This document shows positions 36,197-44,485 of a DNA stretch of 64,000 nucleotides, piece after piece. This DNA is from UBA1926 sp002337215 (GTDB lineage Bacteria > Planctomycetota > Phycisphaerae > Phycisphaerales > UBA1924): the NCBI GenBank assembly GCA_963973795.1, contig CAXBAF010000019.1, forward strand, positions 15,330-79,329, read 5' to 3'. The notes beneath the pieces were generated by a model. That model was not told the origin of the DNA. It saw nothing but the letters and a program-made list of their open reading frames with translations, and did not search any database. The position numbers and the translations under genes were made by a program. The number at the start of each line of letters is the position of its first letter. The stretch's first letter is position 1.

Positions 36197-36227
36197 TCGA
36201 TCACCCGCTGCGGAGGCGAGGCCACGG

Positions 36228-36611
36228 ATGGCTGACGCGACCGTGCATCTCACCCTTCCCTGGCCGCCGAGCGTCAACCGGTACTGGCGGTCGGTGCCGA
36301 TGGGGCGCGGCCGCGGCGTGCGGGTGCTGATCAGCCGCGAGGGCCGGGCGTTCCGCAGGGAGGCGGTCGCCCGGCTCGCGCGGTTCCGGCGGCGGGCTCC
36401 GCTGTGCGGGCGGCTCGATGTCCGCGTCGAGCTGTGCGCCCCGACGCGGCGTGCCCTTGACATCGACAACCGACTCAAAGCGCTGCTCGACGCGATGCAG
36501 CACGCCGGCGTCTACCGCGACGACGGGCAGATCGACCGCCTGCTTGTGGAACGCGGCCCGGTCACGCGGGGTGGGCTGGTGCGGGTCGCGATCACCGAGA
36601 TGAACCACTGA
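36228..36611 (+). CDS. rusA: RusA-family Holliday junction resolvase
   Basis: A 127-residue protein from the ATG at 36228 with GGAGGCGAGGCCACGG upstream. LPWPPSVNRYWR is the classic RusA start. The catalytic acidic region is ALDIDNRLKALLDAM, with DDGQIDRLLVER behind it. RusA cuts Holliday junctions formed during phage recombination and replication. Alternative upstream starts lie inside DUF669 and are unlikely. Confidence 0.9.
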   Translation: MADATVHLTLPWPPSVNRYWRSVPMGRGRGVRVLISREGRAFRREAVARLARFRRRAPLCGRLDVRVELCAPTRRALDIDNRLKALLDAMQHAGVYRDDGQIDRLLVERGPVTRGGLVRVAITEMNH

Positions 36612-36625
36612 ACGAGCGAGCAAAC

Positions 36626-36826
36626 ATGACACCAATCGAAGTCCCGACATGCCGCACACCTCAACCGACGCTTGAGCACACGGCGGAATCCGCAAGCGAC
36701 GACTTCATCGGAGGCCCGCTGCGGTCACGCCCGGGCAGACCCGACCCCGCGTGGGCGACCGACGAACAGGCCGACGGCTGCTGGGCGAATCTGGTGCGTG
36801 CGTACGAGGACGGCCCATGCAACTGA
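36626..36826 (+). CDS. Small hypothetical phage protein
   Basis: A 66-residue frame (MTPIEVPTCRTP to AYEDGPCN) that fits exactly between RusA and the helicase: its stop overlaps the helicase ATG by ten bases. It has no recognisable domain. I accept it from position and coupling only. Confidence 0.45.
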   Translation: MTPIEVPTCRTPQPTLEHTAESASDDFIGGPLRSRPGRPDPAWATDEQADGCWANLVRAYEDGPCN

Positions 36827-38520
36827 GGGCCTACCAGTCCGATGCTGTCGACGCGGTGTGGTCGTTTATCCGCGAGCACGACGACGGCAATCCCGCTGTT
36901 GTTTTGCCGACGGGAAGCGGCAAGACCCATGTCATCGCCGAGCTATGCCGCGAAGCGGTTGAGTCGTGGAACGGGCGCGTGCTCGTGGTCGCGCACGTCA
37001 AGGAACTCGTTGAGCAGGCGGCAGACAAGCTCCGCGCGGTGGCGCCGGGCCTGCCCGTCGGTGTCTTCAGCGCCGGACTCGGTCGTCGCGATCTTGGCTA
37101 CTCGGTCACGATCGCGGGTATCCAGTCGATCTACCAGCGGGCCCACGATCTCGGGCCCATTGACTTGGTGATCGTCGACGAGGCGCACCTGATCCCGCCC
37201 GATGGCGAGGGTATGTACCGCAGGCTGCTGACCGACATCGCCCAGGTCACGCCGCACCGGCGGGTGGTCGGGCTCACAGCGACGCCGTACCGCATGAAGA
37301 CCGGCGACATCTGCGGACCGGCTCCCGACAACATCCTGACCGAGGTCTGCTTCGAGGCGGGCGTCCGCGAGCTGATCGTGGCGGACTATCTCTGCCCGCT
37401 CAAGAGCCGGGCAGGCGCCGCGATCGCCGACACCAGCGAACTGCATGTCCGCGGCGGCGAGTTCGTGCAGGGCGAGGTCGAGCAGCTCATGGGTGAGACA
37501 GGCCTTGTCGAGGCCGCGTGCACTGACATCGTGCGGCAGACGGAGCAGCGCAGCGCCGTACTGATCTTCGCCGCCGGCGTGGCGCACGGGGAACAGATCG
37601 CCCGGACGCTCCTGGAGCAGCACGGGGTCGAGTGCGGGTTCGTGACCGGCGAGACGCCGACCGACGAACGCGATGAGCTGATCGGGCGGTTCAAGGCGGG
37701 CCGCTTGAAGTACCTCGCCAACGTCAACGTGCTGACCACGGGCTTCGATGCGCCCAACGTTGATTGTGTGGCGATGCTGCGACCGACGCTGTCGCCCGGG
37801 CTGTACTACCAGATGGTCGGCAGAGGATTCCGGCTGCACCCCGGTAAGACCGACTGCCTCGTGCTTGACTTCGGCGGCAACGTCGTGCGTCACGGCCCGG
37901 TCGATGACATCCGATTGGCCGCGAGTGACCGGGCACCGGGCGAAGCGCCCGCCAAGGAGTGCCCGGGGTGCCACGCGCTGATCGCGACTGGCTACGCCGT
38001 CTGCCCGGAGTGCGGGCACGAGTTCCCGCCGCGGGAAGCCGCCACGCACGGCGCGGTCGCCTCAGACGACGAGGTGCTCTCCGGCGGCGACGGTCCGACG
38101 AAGCGTACCGAGCGGGTGATCGAGACTGCGTACTACGTGCACTACAAGCACGGCGAGCCCGCCGCCCGTCCGACGATGCGGGTCGAGTACCGCGTCGGCT
38201 TCAGCCGCTGGCACCGGGAATGGGTCTGCATCGAGCACGACGGATACGCGCGGCGGAAGGCCGAGCACTGGTGGCGGGCCAGGTCGGTTGAACCGTTTCC
38301 GGGGTCGGTCGAAGAGGCCGTCGAACTTGCCCGCGCCGGGGCGCTGGCGGCGACCGAGTCGGTCACGGTGGAGAAGAAGCCGGGCGACCAGTGGGAGCGC
38401 GTTGTGGCCTGCGACCTCGGGGACAAGCCGCCCCGGCTCGACGACCCCGATGCAGCACCCGAGTACGCGGCGGTGGCGTCAAACACCTACGGCATCCCCG
38501 ACGACGAGATCCCGTTCTGA
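36817..38520 (+). CDS. DEAD/DEAH superfamily II helicase with C-terminal zinc finger
   Basis: A 567-residue protein from the ATG at 36817. Motifs in order are QLRAYQSDAV (Q), PTGSGKTHV (I), VIVDEAHLI (II), GLTATPYR (III), then FDAPNVDCVAMLRP and YYQMVGRGFRLHPGK (V/VI). A treble-clef zinc finger follows, CPGCHALIATGYAVCPECGHEF. The remainder (~440-567) is an accessory domain with a Trp-rich FSRWHREWVCIEH. A translocating DNA helicase for phage replication or recombination. Its stop overlaps the next gene's ATG as TGATG. Confidence 0.93.
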   Translation: MQLRAYQSDAVDAVWSFIREHDDGNPAVVLPTGSGKTHVIAELCREAVESWNGRVLVVAHVKELVEQAADKLRAVAPGLPVGVFSAGLGRRDLGYSVTIAGIQSIYQRAHDLGPIDLVIVDEAHLIPPDGEGMYRRLLTDIAQVTPHRRVVGLTATPYRMKTGDICGPAPDNILTEVCFEAGVRELIVADYLCPLKSRAGAAIADTSELHVRGGEFVQGEVEQLMGETGLVEAACTDIVRQTEQRSAVLIFAAGVAHGEQIARTLLEQHGVECGFVTGETPTDERDELIGRFKAGRLKYLANVNVLTTGFDAPNVDCVAMLRPTLSPGLYYQMVGRGFRLHPGKTDCLVLDFGGNVVRHGPVDDIRLAASDRAPGEAPAKECPGCHALIATGYAVCPECGHEFPPREAATHGAVASDDEVLSGGDGPTKRTERVIETAYYVHYKHGEPAARPTMRVEYRVGFSRWHREWVCIEHDGYARRKAEHWWRARSVEPFPGSVEEAVELARAGALAATESVTVEKKPGDQWERVVACDLGDKPPRLDDPDAAPEYAAVASNTYGIPDDEIPF

Positions 38521-40739
38521 TGAGCGTCAACGGCCAACCCCATCGCCGCAACGGCTCGCTCCGCGGGCACGCTGAAGCGTGCGTCGCCGCGGGGCTGTGC
38601 GCGCTGCCGGCGGTCCGCCGGGGCGAACACAAGCGCCCAGCGCTCGCGTCTTGGAAGCTCTACCAGAACCGACTGCCGTCCGGGGACGAGATCAGCGGGT
38701 GGTTCGCCGAGCCCGCGGGCCTGGATCACGGTCACGACGACGGCCGATCCATGTGCCTGGTGTGCGGGTCGATCTCGGGCAACCTCGAGATGATCGACTT
38801 CGACAACTGGGACGGCGGCGGCGGCGAGGCCTTCGACGCGTGGCGGGAGTCGGTCGAGGCCCAGAAACCCGGGCTGCTCACTCGACTCGTCGTTGAGACC
38901 ACGCCATCGGGCGGGCGGCACGTCGTTTACCGGTGCGAATCCTCGGTCAGCGGCAACACCAAGCTGGCCCAGCGGTGGATCGAGTCGGGCGGACCGGATC
39001 CGGTTGTGGTCGGCGCGAAGGAGTACGTCCCTCGTCGTGACGCGGCTTCGGGCGTCTGGCACGCCGCGGTGACGATGATCGAGACGCGGGGCGAGGGCGG
39101 GCTGTTCCTGTGCGCGCCATCCGACGGCTACGAACTTGTGCAGGGCGACCTCGCGGAGCCTCCGGAGATCACGGCCGAGGAACGCGACGTGCTGCTCGGG
39201 GCGGCGTGGGCACTCGACGAGACGCCGCGGCGGATCGTCGATGCCCCACCACGACCAGCGGAAGTCCACGGTTACGCGCCTCAAGACGCTGTCGTCCGCC
39301 CCGGCGACGAGTTCAACGAGCGCGGCGACGTCCGCGAGCTTCTGACCCGGCACGGCTGGCGGCTCGTCAAGCACGGCGAGAACGAGCACTGGTGCCGGCC
39401 CGGCAAGTCCGCCGGCACGAGCGCCACGCTCAAGGACCGCGTCTTCTACGTCTTCAGTTCGAACGCCCCGCCCTTTGAGCCGCAGAAGGCGTACGCGCCG
39501 TTTGCGGTGTACGCCATGCTCGAGCACGGCGGGGACTTCACCAAGGCCGCGGCCGCGCTGGCTACGGATGGGTTCGGGTCGAGCGAGCGCTCGCACGGCG
39601 TCGATCTCTCGGGGTTCACGGTCACGCCGGCGTTCACCGGACCGGATCTCGACGGACCGAACCGCGACGGGCCGCTGATGCCTGCGCCCGTCCCCGTGGG
39701 TGAACTCGTCGCGGCGTACCCAAAGCTCCGCGAGCCGGTCATCCACGGCCTGCTCCGCGAGGGCGAGACCATGAACGTCATCGCCAGCCCGAAGACGGGC
39801 AAGAGCTGGCTCACGCTCGACCTGGCGATCGCGGTCGCCACCGGGCGGGACTGGCTCGGCCGGTACAAGACCGTCCCCGGCGACGTGCTGATCATCGACA
39901 ACGAGCTGCACCGCGAGACGAGCGCCCACCGCATCCCGGGCGTGGCCGACGCACGCAACGTTGCGATGCGCGAGATCTCTGGCCGCATCTTCGTGGACAA
40001 CCTCCGCGGGCGGCTGCAGGACATCTTCACGCTCGGGCCGTACTTCGAGGCGATCGATCCGGGGCGGTACAAGGTCATCGTCCTCGACGCCTTCTACAGG
40101 TTTATGCCGGCCGGCGGTGACGAGAACGACAACGGCACGATGGCCAACATCTACAACCGGATCGACTCGTTCGCCGACCGCCTCGGCTGCTGCTTTGTGC
40201 TGATCCACCACTCGACGAAGGGCAGCCAGTCCGGCAAGTCGGTCACCGACGTCGGGGCCGGGGCGGGCGCGCAGAGCCGGGCGACGGACACGCACCTCGT
40301 GCTCCGACCCCACGAGGAAGAAGGCGTGGTCGTGCTCGACGCGGCCGTTCGGTCGTGGCCTCCGATCGAGCCGACGTGCCTGCGGTGGTCGTTCCCGGTG
40401 TGGAACGCCGACCGCTCGCTGGACCCGGCCGACCTGAAGAACGACCGACCCAGCAGGAAGAAGACCGCCGCGTCCAGAGCCGAGAAACCAACCGATCCGG
40501 AGCAGCCGGCGTGGGACGTGGAGCGGTTCGTGGAGGTCTTCATCTCCAGCGAACCCGTGTCCCTGGCGGAGCTCCGCGAGCACGTGAAGACGCTTGACGA
40601 TCTCGCGATGCGGCGGGCCGAGGACCTCCTCAGCATCGCGGAGACGCGCGGGCTTATCGAGCGCCGCAAACTCCCCGGGCGCGGTGGCCCGGTGGGGTTC
40701 GTGCGCTCGGGAGCCGAGGCGGAAGGGGATTCAGCGTGA
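38520..40739 (+). CDS. Primase-polymerase fused to RecA/DnaB-like ATPase (AAA_25)
   Basis: A 739-residue protein from the ATG at 38520. The N-terminal ~250 residues are a bifunctional prim-pol domain: MIDFDNWDGGGGEAF holds the DxD-type metal site and TTPSGGRHVVYRC the conserved Gly/His strand. The middle has a second domain with HWCRPGKSAGTSA. From ~420 comes an ATPase: Walker A SPKTGKSWLTL, VLIIDNELHRETS, VIVLDAFYRFMPAGG and LIHHSTKG. This combination primes and unwinds the phage origin; the likely origin lies just downstream. Confidence 0.88.
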   Translation: MSVNGQPHRRNGSLRGHAEACVAAGLCALPAVRRGEHKRPALASWKLYQNRLPSGDEISGWFAEPAGLDHGHDDGRSMCLVCGSISGNLEMIDFDNWDGGGGEAFDAWRESVEAQKPGLLTRLVVETTPSGGRHVVYRCESSVSGNTKLAQRWIESGGPDPVVVGAKEYVPRRDAASGVWHAAVTMIETRGEGGLFLCAPSDGYELVQGDLAEPPEITAEERDVLLGAAWALDETPRRIVDAPPRPAEVHGYAPQDAVVRPGDEFNERGDVRELLTRHGWRLVKHGENEHWCRPGKSAGTSATLKDRVFYVFSSNAPPFEPQKAYAPFAVYAMLEHGGDFTKAAAALATDGFGSSERSHGVDLSGFTVTPAFTGPDLDGPNRDGPLMPAPVPVGELVAAYPKLREPVIHGLLREGETMNVIASPKTGKSWLTLDLAIAVATGRDWLGRYKTVPGDVLIIDNELHRETSAHRIPGVADARNVAMREISGRIFVDNLRGRLQDIFTLGPYFEAIDPGRYKVIVLDAFYRFMPAGGDENDNGTMANIYNRIDSFADRLGCCFVLIHHSTKGSQSGKSVTDVGAGAGAQSRATDTHLVLRPHEEEGVVVLDAAVRSWPPIEPTCLRWSFPVWNADRSLDPADLKNDRPSRKKTAASRAEKPTDPEQPAWDVERFVEVFISSEPVSLAELREHVKTLDDLAMRRAEDLLSIAETRGLIERRKLPGRGGPVGFVRSGAEAEGDSA

Positions 40740-41242
40740 GCATGTCCGACGGCATCCAAACCAACCAACCGCGCGCAAACAAGGCGATCACCTGCGCGCG
40801 GTTGATTCGCTCGGGTAGCGCGAACCTGGCGCACCCCAGCGATCAGGTGCGCGAGGTTCGGCACCCCAGCAGGGTCAAATCGGCCGAACTAACTAACTGC
40901 GCGCACCCCCCCCATACCCCCCCGGGGTGCTTGCGGCCAGTTGGCCGCCGCACCCGAACCAACCGCGCGCACTTGGTTGGTTGGCGTGGGAGGTTCGGTT
41001 CGCGGGTCCTCCCGGGTGGATCGGCCCGGCTACGCCCGCGGGAACAGCCGCGGTATCCGACTGACTTACTTCGCCCTGTCCGGATGCCGGCCGGGGCGTG
41101 CCGCGTGGGGCCCAAGGTTGCCCCACGCGGCGTTCCGCCGACCGGGCTTGGGCACGGACGCCACCAAGCGGACTCGCCCGGCACACGCCAACGTTGCGGG
41201 CCAAGGCTGGCCCGTTGGAAACACAAACGCAAGGAGTAGCGC
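40740..41242 (+). other. Probable phage replication origin region (iteron-like repeats and hairpins)
   Basis: About 500 bases between primase and methylase hold repeated motifs. AACCAACCGCGCGCA occurs at 40763-40777 and 40957-40971, with the variant AACTAACTGCGCGCA at 40891-40905 and TGCGCGCGGTT in inverse at 40793-40803. Further structure is an AACCAACC/GGTTGGTT hairpin (40957-40964, 40975-40982), an 11-pair hairpin (41100-41110 with 41121-41131) and GGGCCA/TGGCCC at 41198-41213. C-runs lie near 40906-40923. A 167-codon frame (40736-41239) spans it but is Arg/Pro-rich and unlike a protein. Origin is an inference from repeats and position. Confidence 0.5.
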
Positions 41243-42550
41243 ATGAAGATCGAGCAATGGGATATCGGGCGGGTGACGCCGTACGAGCGGAACCCACGGC
41301 GGAACGACGACGCCGTTGAGGCCGTGGCGGCGAGCATCCGGGAGTTCGGATTCCGCCAGCCGATCGTGGTTGATGCCGAGGGCGTGGTCATCGCGGGGCA
41401 CACGCGGCTCAAGGCGGCTCAGCACCTCGGGCTCGCGAAGGTGCCGGTGCACGTCGCCAAGGACCTGACGCCCGAGCAGGTGCGGGCGCTCCGCATCGCC
41501 GACAACAAGACCGGCGAGCTGGCGACCTGGGACATGGACTTGCTGCCGCTCGAGCTGGCCGACCTGCGCGAGGCGGAGTTCGACCTGTCGGTGCTCGGCT
41601 TCGACATGAGCGAGGTCGAGACGATGCTCGCGCCGGCGGGGACCGAGGGGAAGACGCCGGCGGACGACGTGCCCGAGACGCCGGGCGAGGACGATGTCGT
41701 CACGCGGCCAGGCGACCTGTGGGTGCTCGGTCGGCACCGGCTGCTCTGCGGCGACTCGACGAACGCGGGCGACGTCGATCGGCTCATGGACGGCGAGCGG
41801 GCGGCGCTGGTGGCGACCGACCCGCCGTACCTGGTCGACTACACCGGCGAGCGGCCCAACGGCACCGGCAAGGACTGGACGGAGAACTACCGCGAGATCG
41901 ACATCCCAGACGCGGACACCTTCTTCCGCGGCGTATTCGAGAACATTGTCCGCGTCATCGCGCCGCACGCCGCGATCTACTGCTGGCACGCGCACAAGCG
42001 CTGCGGCGTGATCCAGAAGGTCTGGGCCGACCTCGGCATCCTCGACCATCAATCGGTCGTGTGGGTGAAGCCGACGCCGGTGTTCGGTCGTGTGTTCTGG
42101 CACTTCCGGCACGAGCCCTGCATGATGGGCTGGGTGCAGGGCAGCAAGCCCGAGCACGACGGCGACCACTCGATGGAGATGAACTCCGTCTGGGAGCTCG
42201 GCTGGGAAGGTGGAACTGGCGGAGCGTCGGGCGGCGAGAAGTCCCGCGTCACAGGCAACGAGCACCCGACGCAGAAGCCCGTCGAGCTGTTCGCCCGGCC
42301 GATGCGCAAGCACACCAAGCCGGGCCAGGTCTGCTACGAGCCGTTCAGCGGGTCGGGGTCGCAGCTCATCGCCGGCGAGCAGGAAGGGCGGCGCGTCTTC
42401 GCGACGGAGATCTCGCAGGCGTTCGTGGATGTTGCGGTACGCCGCTGGCAGCGGTTTACGGGTGAGATCGCGACGCGAGTCGACGCCGAGGGCGTGGTGC
42501 AATCGGGGATCGGGACGGATGTCACCGAAGCGATCGGGAGCGGGCTGTGA
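41243..42550 (+). CDS. ParB N-terminal domain fused to DNA methyltransferase
   Basis: A 435-residue protein. Residues 1-100 are ParB/Srx-like: VTPYERNPRRNDDAVEAVAASIREFGFRQPIVVD and VIAGHTRLKAA. The second part is an N4/N6-type DNA methyltransferase: LVATDPPYLVDYTGE (DPPY, motif IV) and EPFSGSGSQLIAGEQEGR (motif I, SAM), with TQKPVELFARPM between. A common phage arrangement that modifies phage DNA, probably protecting it from restriction. Its start lies four bases after the origin-like region. Confidence 0.9.
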   Translation: MKIEQWDIGRVTPYERNPRRNDDAVEAVAASIREFGFRQPIVVDAEGVVIAGHTRLKAAQHLGLAKVPVHVAKDLTPEQVRALRIADNKTGELATWDMDLLPLELADLREAEFDLSVLGFDMSEVETMLAPAGTEGKTPADDVPETPGEDDVVTRPGDLWVLGRHRLLCGDSTNAGDVDRLMDGERAALVATDPPYLVDYTGERPNGTGKDWTENYREIDIPDADTFFRGVFENIVRVIAPHAAIYCWHAHKRCGVIQKVWADLGILDHQSVVWVKPTPVFGRVFWHFRHEPCMMGWVQGSKPEHDGDHSMEMNSVWELGWEGGTGGASGGEKSRVTGNEHPTQKPVELFARPMRKHTKPGQVCYEPFSGSGSQLIAGEQEGRRVFATEISQAFVDVAVRRWQRFTGEIATRVDAEGVVQSGIGTDVTEAIGSGL

Positions 42551-42551
42551 A

Positions 42552-42594
42552 CGTTGGCGTGCGTCCAACGAGAAACCCCGGCCGGCGGCCGGGG
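42552..42594. terminator. Candidate bidirectional terminator between convergent phage genes
   Basis: Two inverted repeats lie directly after the methylase stop: CGTTGG (42552-42557) with CCAACG (42565-42570), and the eight-pair stem CCCCGGCC (42576-42583) with GGCCGGGG (42587-42594). They sit between the rightward methylase gene and the convergent leftward genes. No clear T tract follows on either side. Confidence 0.5.
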
Positions 42595-42621
42595 AAGCGG
42601 GATCGGGTGGCCCGGTGCCGG

Positions 42622-42981
42622 TCAGCCGGCGTCCGCGGGCTCGGGGCCCTTCTCCCGCAGCGCGTGGTACTCGGTCATGGCGTCGAGGTAGCAATCGGGG
42701 CTGGCCGCGTGGTTGGAGTCGCCCCGACGCTCGACGATGCCCCGCTCCTTCAGGAATGCCAGGGCGACCGCGGCCTGGGTCCAGGCGACGCGCTCCGCGC
42801 CCGCGATCTGGTTGAGCGTGCGCTGGTCGCTGTCGCGCCCGTCGAAGTGGTGCGCGACGGCCTGCAAGGTGTCAAGCGAGCAGCGGTGTTGGTACCCGTG
42901 GCCGTCGGCGCTGACGCGGGTGCGGACGAGCGCCCCATGGTCATCGACGCGGAACTGTTCGATCGGATGGCGTCGGTTCAT
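42622..42981 (-). CDS. Small phage DNA-binding-like protein
   Basis: A 119-residue protein from the ATG at 42981 (MNRRHPIEQFRVDDHGALVR). It contains RTLNQIAGAERVAWTQAAVALAFLKERGIVERRGDSNHAAS, which has the helix pattern of a winged helix (IAGAERVAWTQAAVALAFL as recognition part). Function unknown, perhaps a regulator. It is the last gene of the leftward island and overlaps the upstream zinc-ribbon gene by ATGA. Confidence 0.58.
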   Translation of the reverse strand: MNRRHPIEQFRVDDHGALVRTRVSADGHGYQHRCSLDTLQAVAHHFDGRDSDQRTLNQIAGAERVAWTQAAVALAFLKERGIVERRGDSNHAASPDCYLDAMTEYHALREKGPEPADAG

Positions 42982-43175
42982 ACCTCGGCCTCCCGTTCGC
43001 GCGCCGGGTCGCCCTCGCGCCAGATGAGGCCCGGGCCCGGGTCGTACCGGCAGCTGCAGGTGTGGCACTCGACCACATCGTCCTCGACCCAGATCAGGAG
43101 GTCCATCTCCCTCTCGCCACACCAAGGGCATGCGAAGCCGGACTCAACGGGGGCACTGTCGTGCTGATCGGTCAT
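42978..43175 (-). CDS. Small zinc-ribbon protein
   Basis: A 65-residue protein with two CxxC knuckles: CPWCGE near residue 16 and CHTCSC near residue 37, a zinc ribbon. It is very acidic in between. Possibly a small DNA- or RNA-polymerase-binding regulator. Part of the leftward island, three bases downstream of the HARE-HTH gene stop and coupled to the next gene by ATGA. Confidence 0.62.
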   Translation of the reverse strand: MTDQHDSAPVESGFACPWCGEREMDLLIWVEDDVVECHTCSCRYDPGPGLIWREGDPAREREAEV

Positions 43176-43178
43176 CGT

Positions 43179-43817
43179 TCAAGCCCCCTTCTTCGTCTTG
43201 GGCCCAGCTTCGAAGAGCCCGCGGTCGGCCTTGCGGAAGCGGGCCGCGTCGCCCTTCTTGGCGATCTCGCGGGTCATCGCGGCGTAGATCGTGGCCTCGG
43301 GCGTCTTGCCATTGGTCTTCCAGCCGGCGGCGATCGCGCGCTCGGCGATCTGCTTCGCCTTGAGCGGCTCGCCCGCGTCGGCGAGGACCTTCGCGGCGAG
43401 GTCAAGCCCGCTCGGCTTGCGGTCCGCCTTGGCCGCGATCTTCGCGACCGGGTCTTTGCCGCCGTCCTGCTTGCGGCGCTTCGCAGCAGCCTTCGCGGGG
43501 GCGGCGTTCTCGCTCATCGCCCGTTCGCTCGGCGTCATACCGTCTTTGCTCGCCGCCCGCTGATCGCGCTTGCTCGCGTTCTCCTGGTCGGCCGCCGCGA
43601 TGGCCTTGAGGTTGGCGTCGACGCTTGCCTTGGCATCGGCGAGGGCCCGCTTGGTCTTGGCCGCGCCCTCAGCCCGGGCGGCGCTCGCGGACATGCGGGG
43701 CGTCTTCTTGGCCGGGGCCTTCTTCGCGGGTGCCTTATTCGGCTGCGCCTTGCGAGTCGTGGTCTTCTTGGCCGCTTTCGTGGTGGCCGTCTTCTTGGTG
43801 GTGGTCTTCTTCGCCAT
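43179..43817 (-). CDS. Histone-like basic protein with HARE-HTH domain
   Basis: A 212-residue protein from the ATG at 43817, preceded by AAGGAGTACCGAC. The N-terminal ~55 residues are Lys/Ala/Thr-rich (MAKKTTTKKTATTKAAKKTT), like a histone H1 or HU-type tail. The C-terminal half is a HARE-HTH: SGLDLAAKVLADAGEPLKAKQIAERAIAAGW, then GDAARFRKADRGLFEA. Likely binds DNA non-specifically with the tail and more specifically with the HTH. In the leftward island it may be a nucleoid-like or silencing protein of the prophage. A start 45 bases upstream is also open. Confidence 0.75.
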   Translation of the reverse strand: MAKKTTTKKTATTKAAKKTTTRKAQPNKAPAKKAPAKKTPRMSASAARAEGAAKTKRALADAKASVDANLKAIAAADQENASKRDQRAASKDGMTPSERAMSENAAPAKAAAKRRKQDGGKDPVAKIAAKADRKPSGLDLAAKVLADAGEPLKAKQIAERAIAAGWKTNGKTPEATIYAAMTREIAKKGDAARFRKADRGLFEAGPKTKKGA

Positions 43818-43837
43818 GTCGGTACTCCTTGGGGTTC

Positions 43838-43882
43838 CAAAAACAGCGAAGCCCGCCGTCATCTCCAGATGGGGCGGGCTTC
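43838..43882 (-). terminator. Intrinsic terminator after the DUF6900 gene
   Basis: Read leftward, a ten-pair stem joins positions 43882-43873 and 43857-43848 (GAAGCCCGCC with GGCGGGCTTC) and is followed by GCTGTTTTT. The stem overlaps the DUF6900 stop codon, so transcription of that gene ends here, before the HARE-HTH gene begins. Confidence 0.8.
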
Positions 43883-44105
43883 AGAGGGGTCGGATCTCGA
43901 TGTCCCGGTCACACGCCGGGCAGGTGGTTCGTGTTGGCGGTGCCGCCTTGCGGCCCGCTTCGTACGCCCGTTCGAGGGCGTCCTTGATGGACCAGGCCGC
44001 GTGCTCGTGGAAGTCGAGTCTGTCCATCCGGCGGGACTCGAGCGTTTCGAGGCCGAGGGTCTCGCGGGCGATGCGGTTGATGGCGTTGTCGCGTGCGGTG
44101 GGCAT
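43881..44105 (-). CDS. DUF6900-like small protein
   Basis: A 74-residue protein from the ATG at 44105 (MPTARDNAINRIARETLGLE). The DUF6900-like pattern is LETLESRRMDRLDFHEHAAWSIKDALERAYEAGR. A CPAC zinc knuckle near the end (TTCPACDRDIEI) is preserved. An in-frame ATG 51 bases upstream would add a Cys/Pro-rich stretch and is less likely. First gene of the leftward island, with a terminator on its own stop. Function unknown. Confidence 0.7.
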   Translation of the reverse strand: MPTARDNAINRIARETLGLETLESRRMDRLDFHEHAAWSIKDALERAYEAGRKAAPPTRTTCPACDRDIEIRPL

Positions 44106-44236
44106 GGTGTTCTCCGTCGTTGGCGGCGGCGGGCATTCGCCCCGCGTGTGACACATGAAGCCATGACATCGCCGGCAAGGGAAGGCGTTTCTCCCTTCAT
44201 TTCCAGATGTTTCCGAGATTCTGCGGGAGGTGCGGC
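44106..44236. promoter_or_regulatory. Divergent intergenic region between the leftward island and the packaging genes
   Basis: About 130 bases separate the DUF6900 start and the first packaging gene. An inverted repeat AAGGGA (44177-44182) with TCCCTT (44192-44197), centred on nine bases, is an operator candidate. It is also where both divergent promoters should lie. No -10/-35 pair is convincing by eye. Confidence 0.4.
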
Positions 44237-44485
44237 GTGACTCCCGAACACGCGCCTAGTTCCGGCGGCAAGCCGGGCCTGAACCCCGCCGCGCTGCGGA
44301 TCGAGGACGCCGCGAAGGTGCTGTCCCGCATGGGCGGCAAGCCCGTCACCGCGGACATGCTCGAGGCGGACATCGACGCCGGCGCGCCGACGAACGCGGA
44401 CGGCAGCATCAACCTCGTGCACTACGCGGCGTGGCTCGTGAAGGAGATGAGCGCTGGGGGGGCAGGGGGTGGCCGTGGCGATTGA
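44237..44485 (+). CDS. Small phage protein upstream of terminase
   Basis: An 82-residue protein from the GTG at 44237, chosen because GGGAGG lies six bases upstream; an ATG at 44207 is in frame. It contains LRIEDAAKVLSRMGGKPVTADMLEADIDAGAPTNADGSINLVHYAAWL, a domain that looks like a small-terminase-style or RepB-type winged domain. It overlaps the terminase start by 17 bases. A DNA-recognition partner for packaging is a plausible inference, not a firm call. Confidence 0.62.
   Translation: MTPEHAPSSGGKPGLNPAALRIEDAAKVLSRMGGKPVTADMLEADIDAGAPTNADGSINLVHYAAWLVKEMSAGGAGGGRGD

Noticed and set aside
38487..40583. A 698-codon minus-strand frame across the primase gene
   Set aside because: Antisense shadow of the primase-helicase gene, which has all expected motifs.
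40736..41239. A 167-codon protein gene after the primase
   Set aside because: Its translation is Arg/Pro-rich without a hydrophobic pattern, and it spans repeats and strong hairpins. I treat the region as origin-like. A real small protein cannot be fully excluded because its start overlaps the primase stop.
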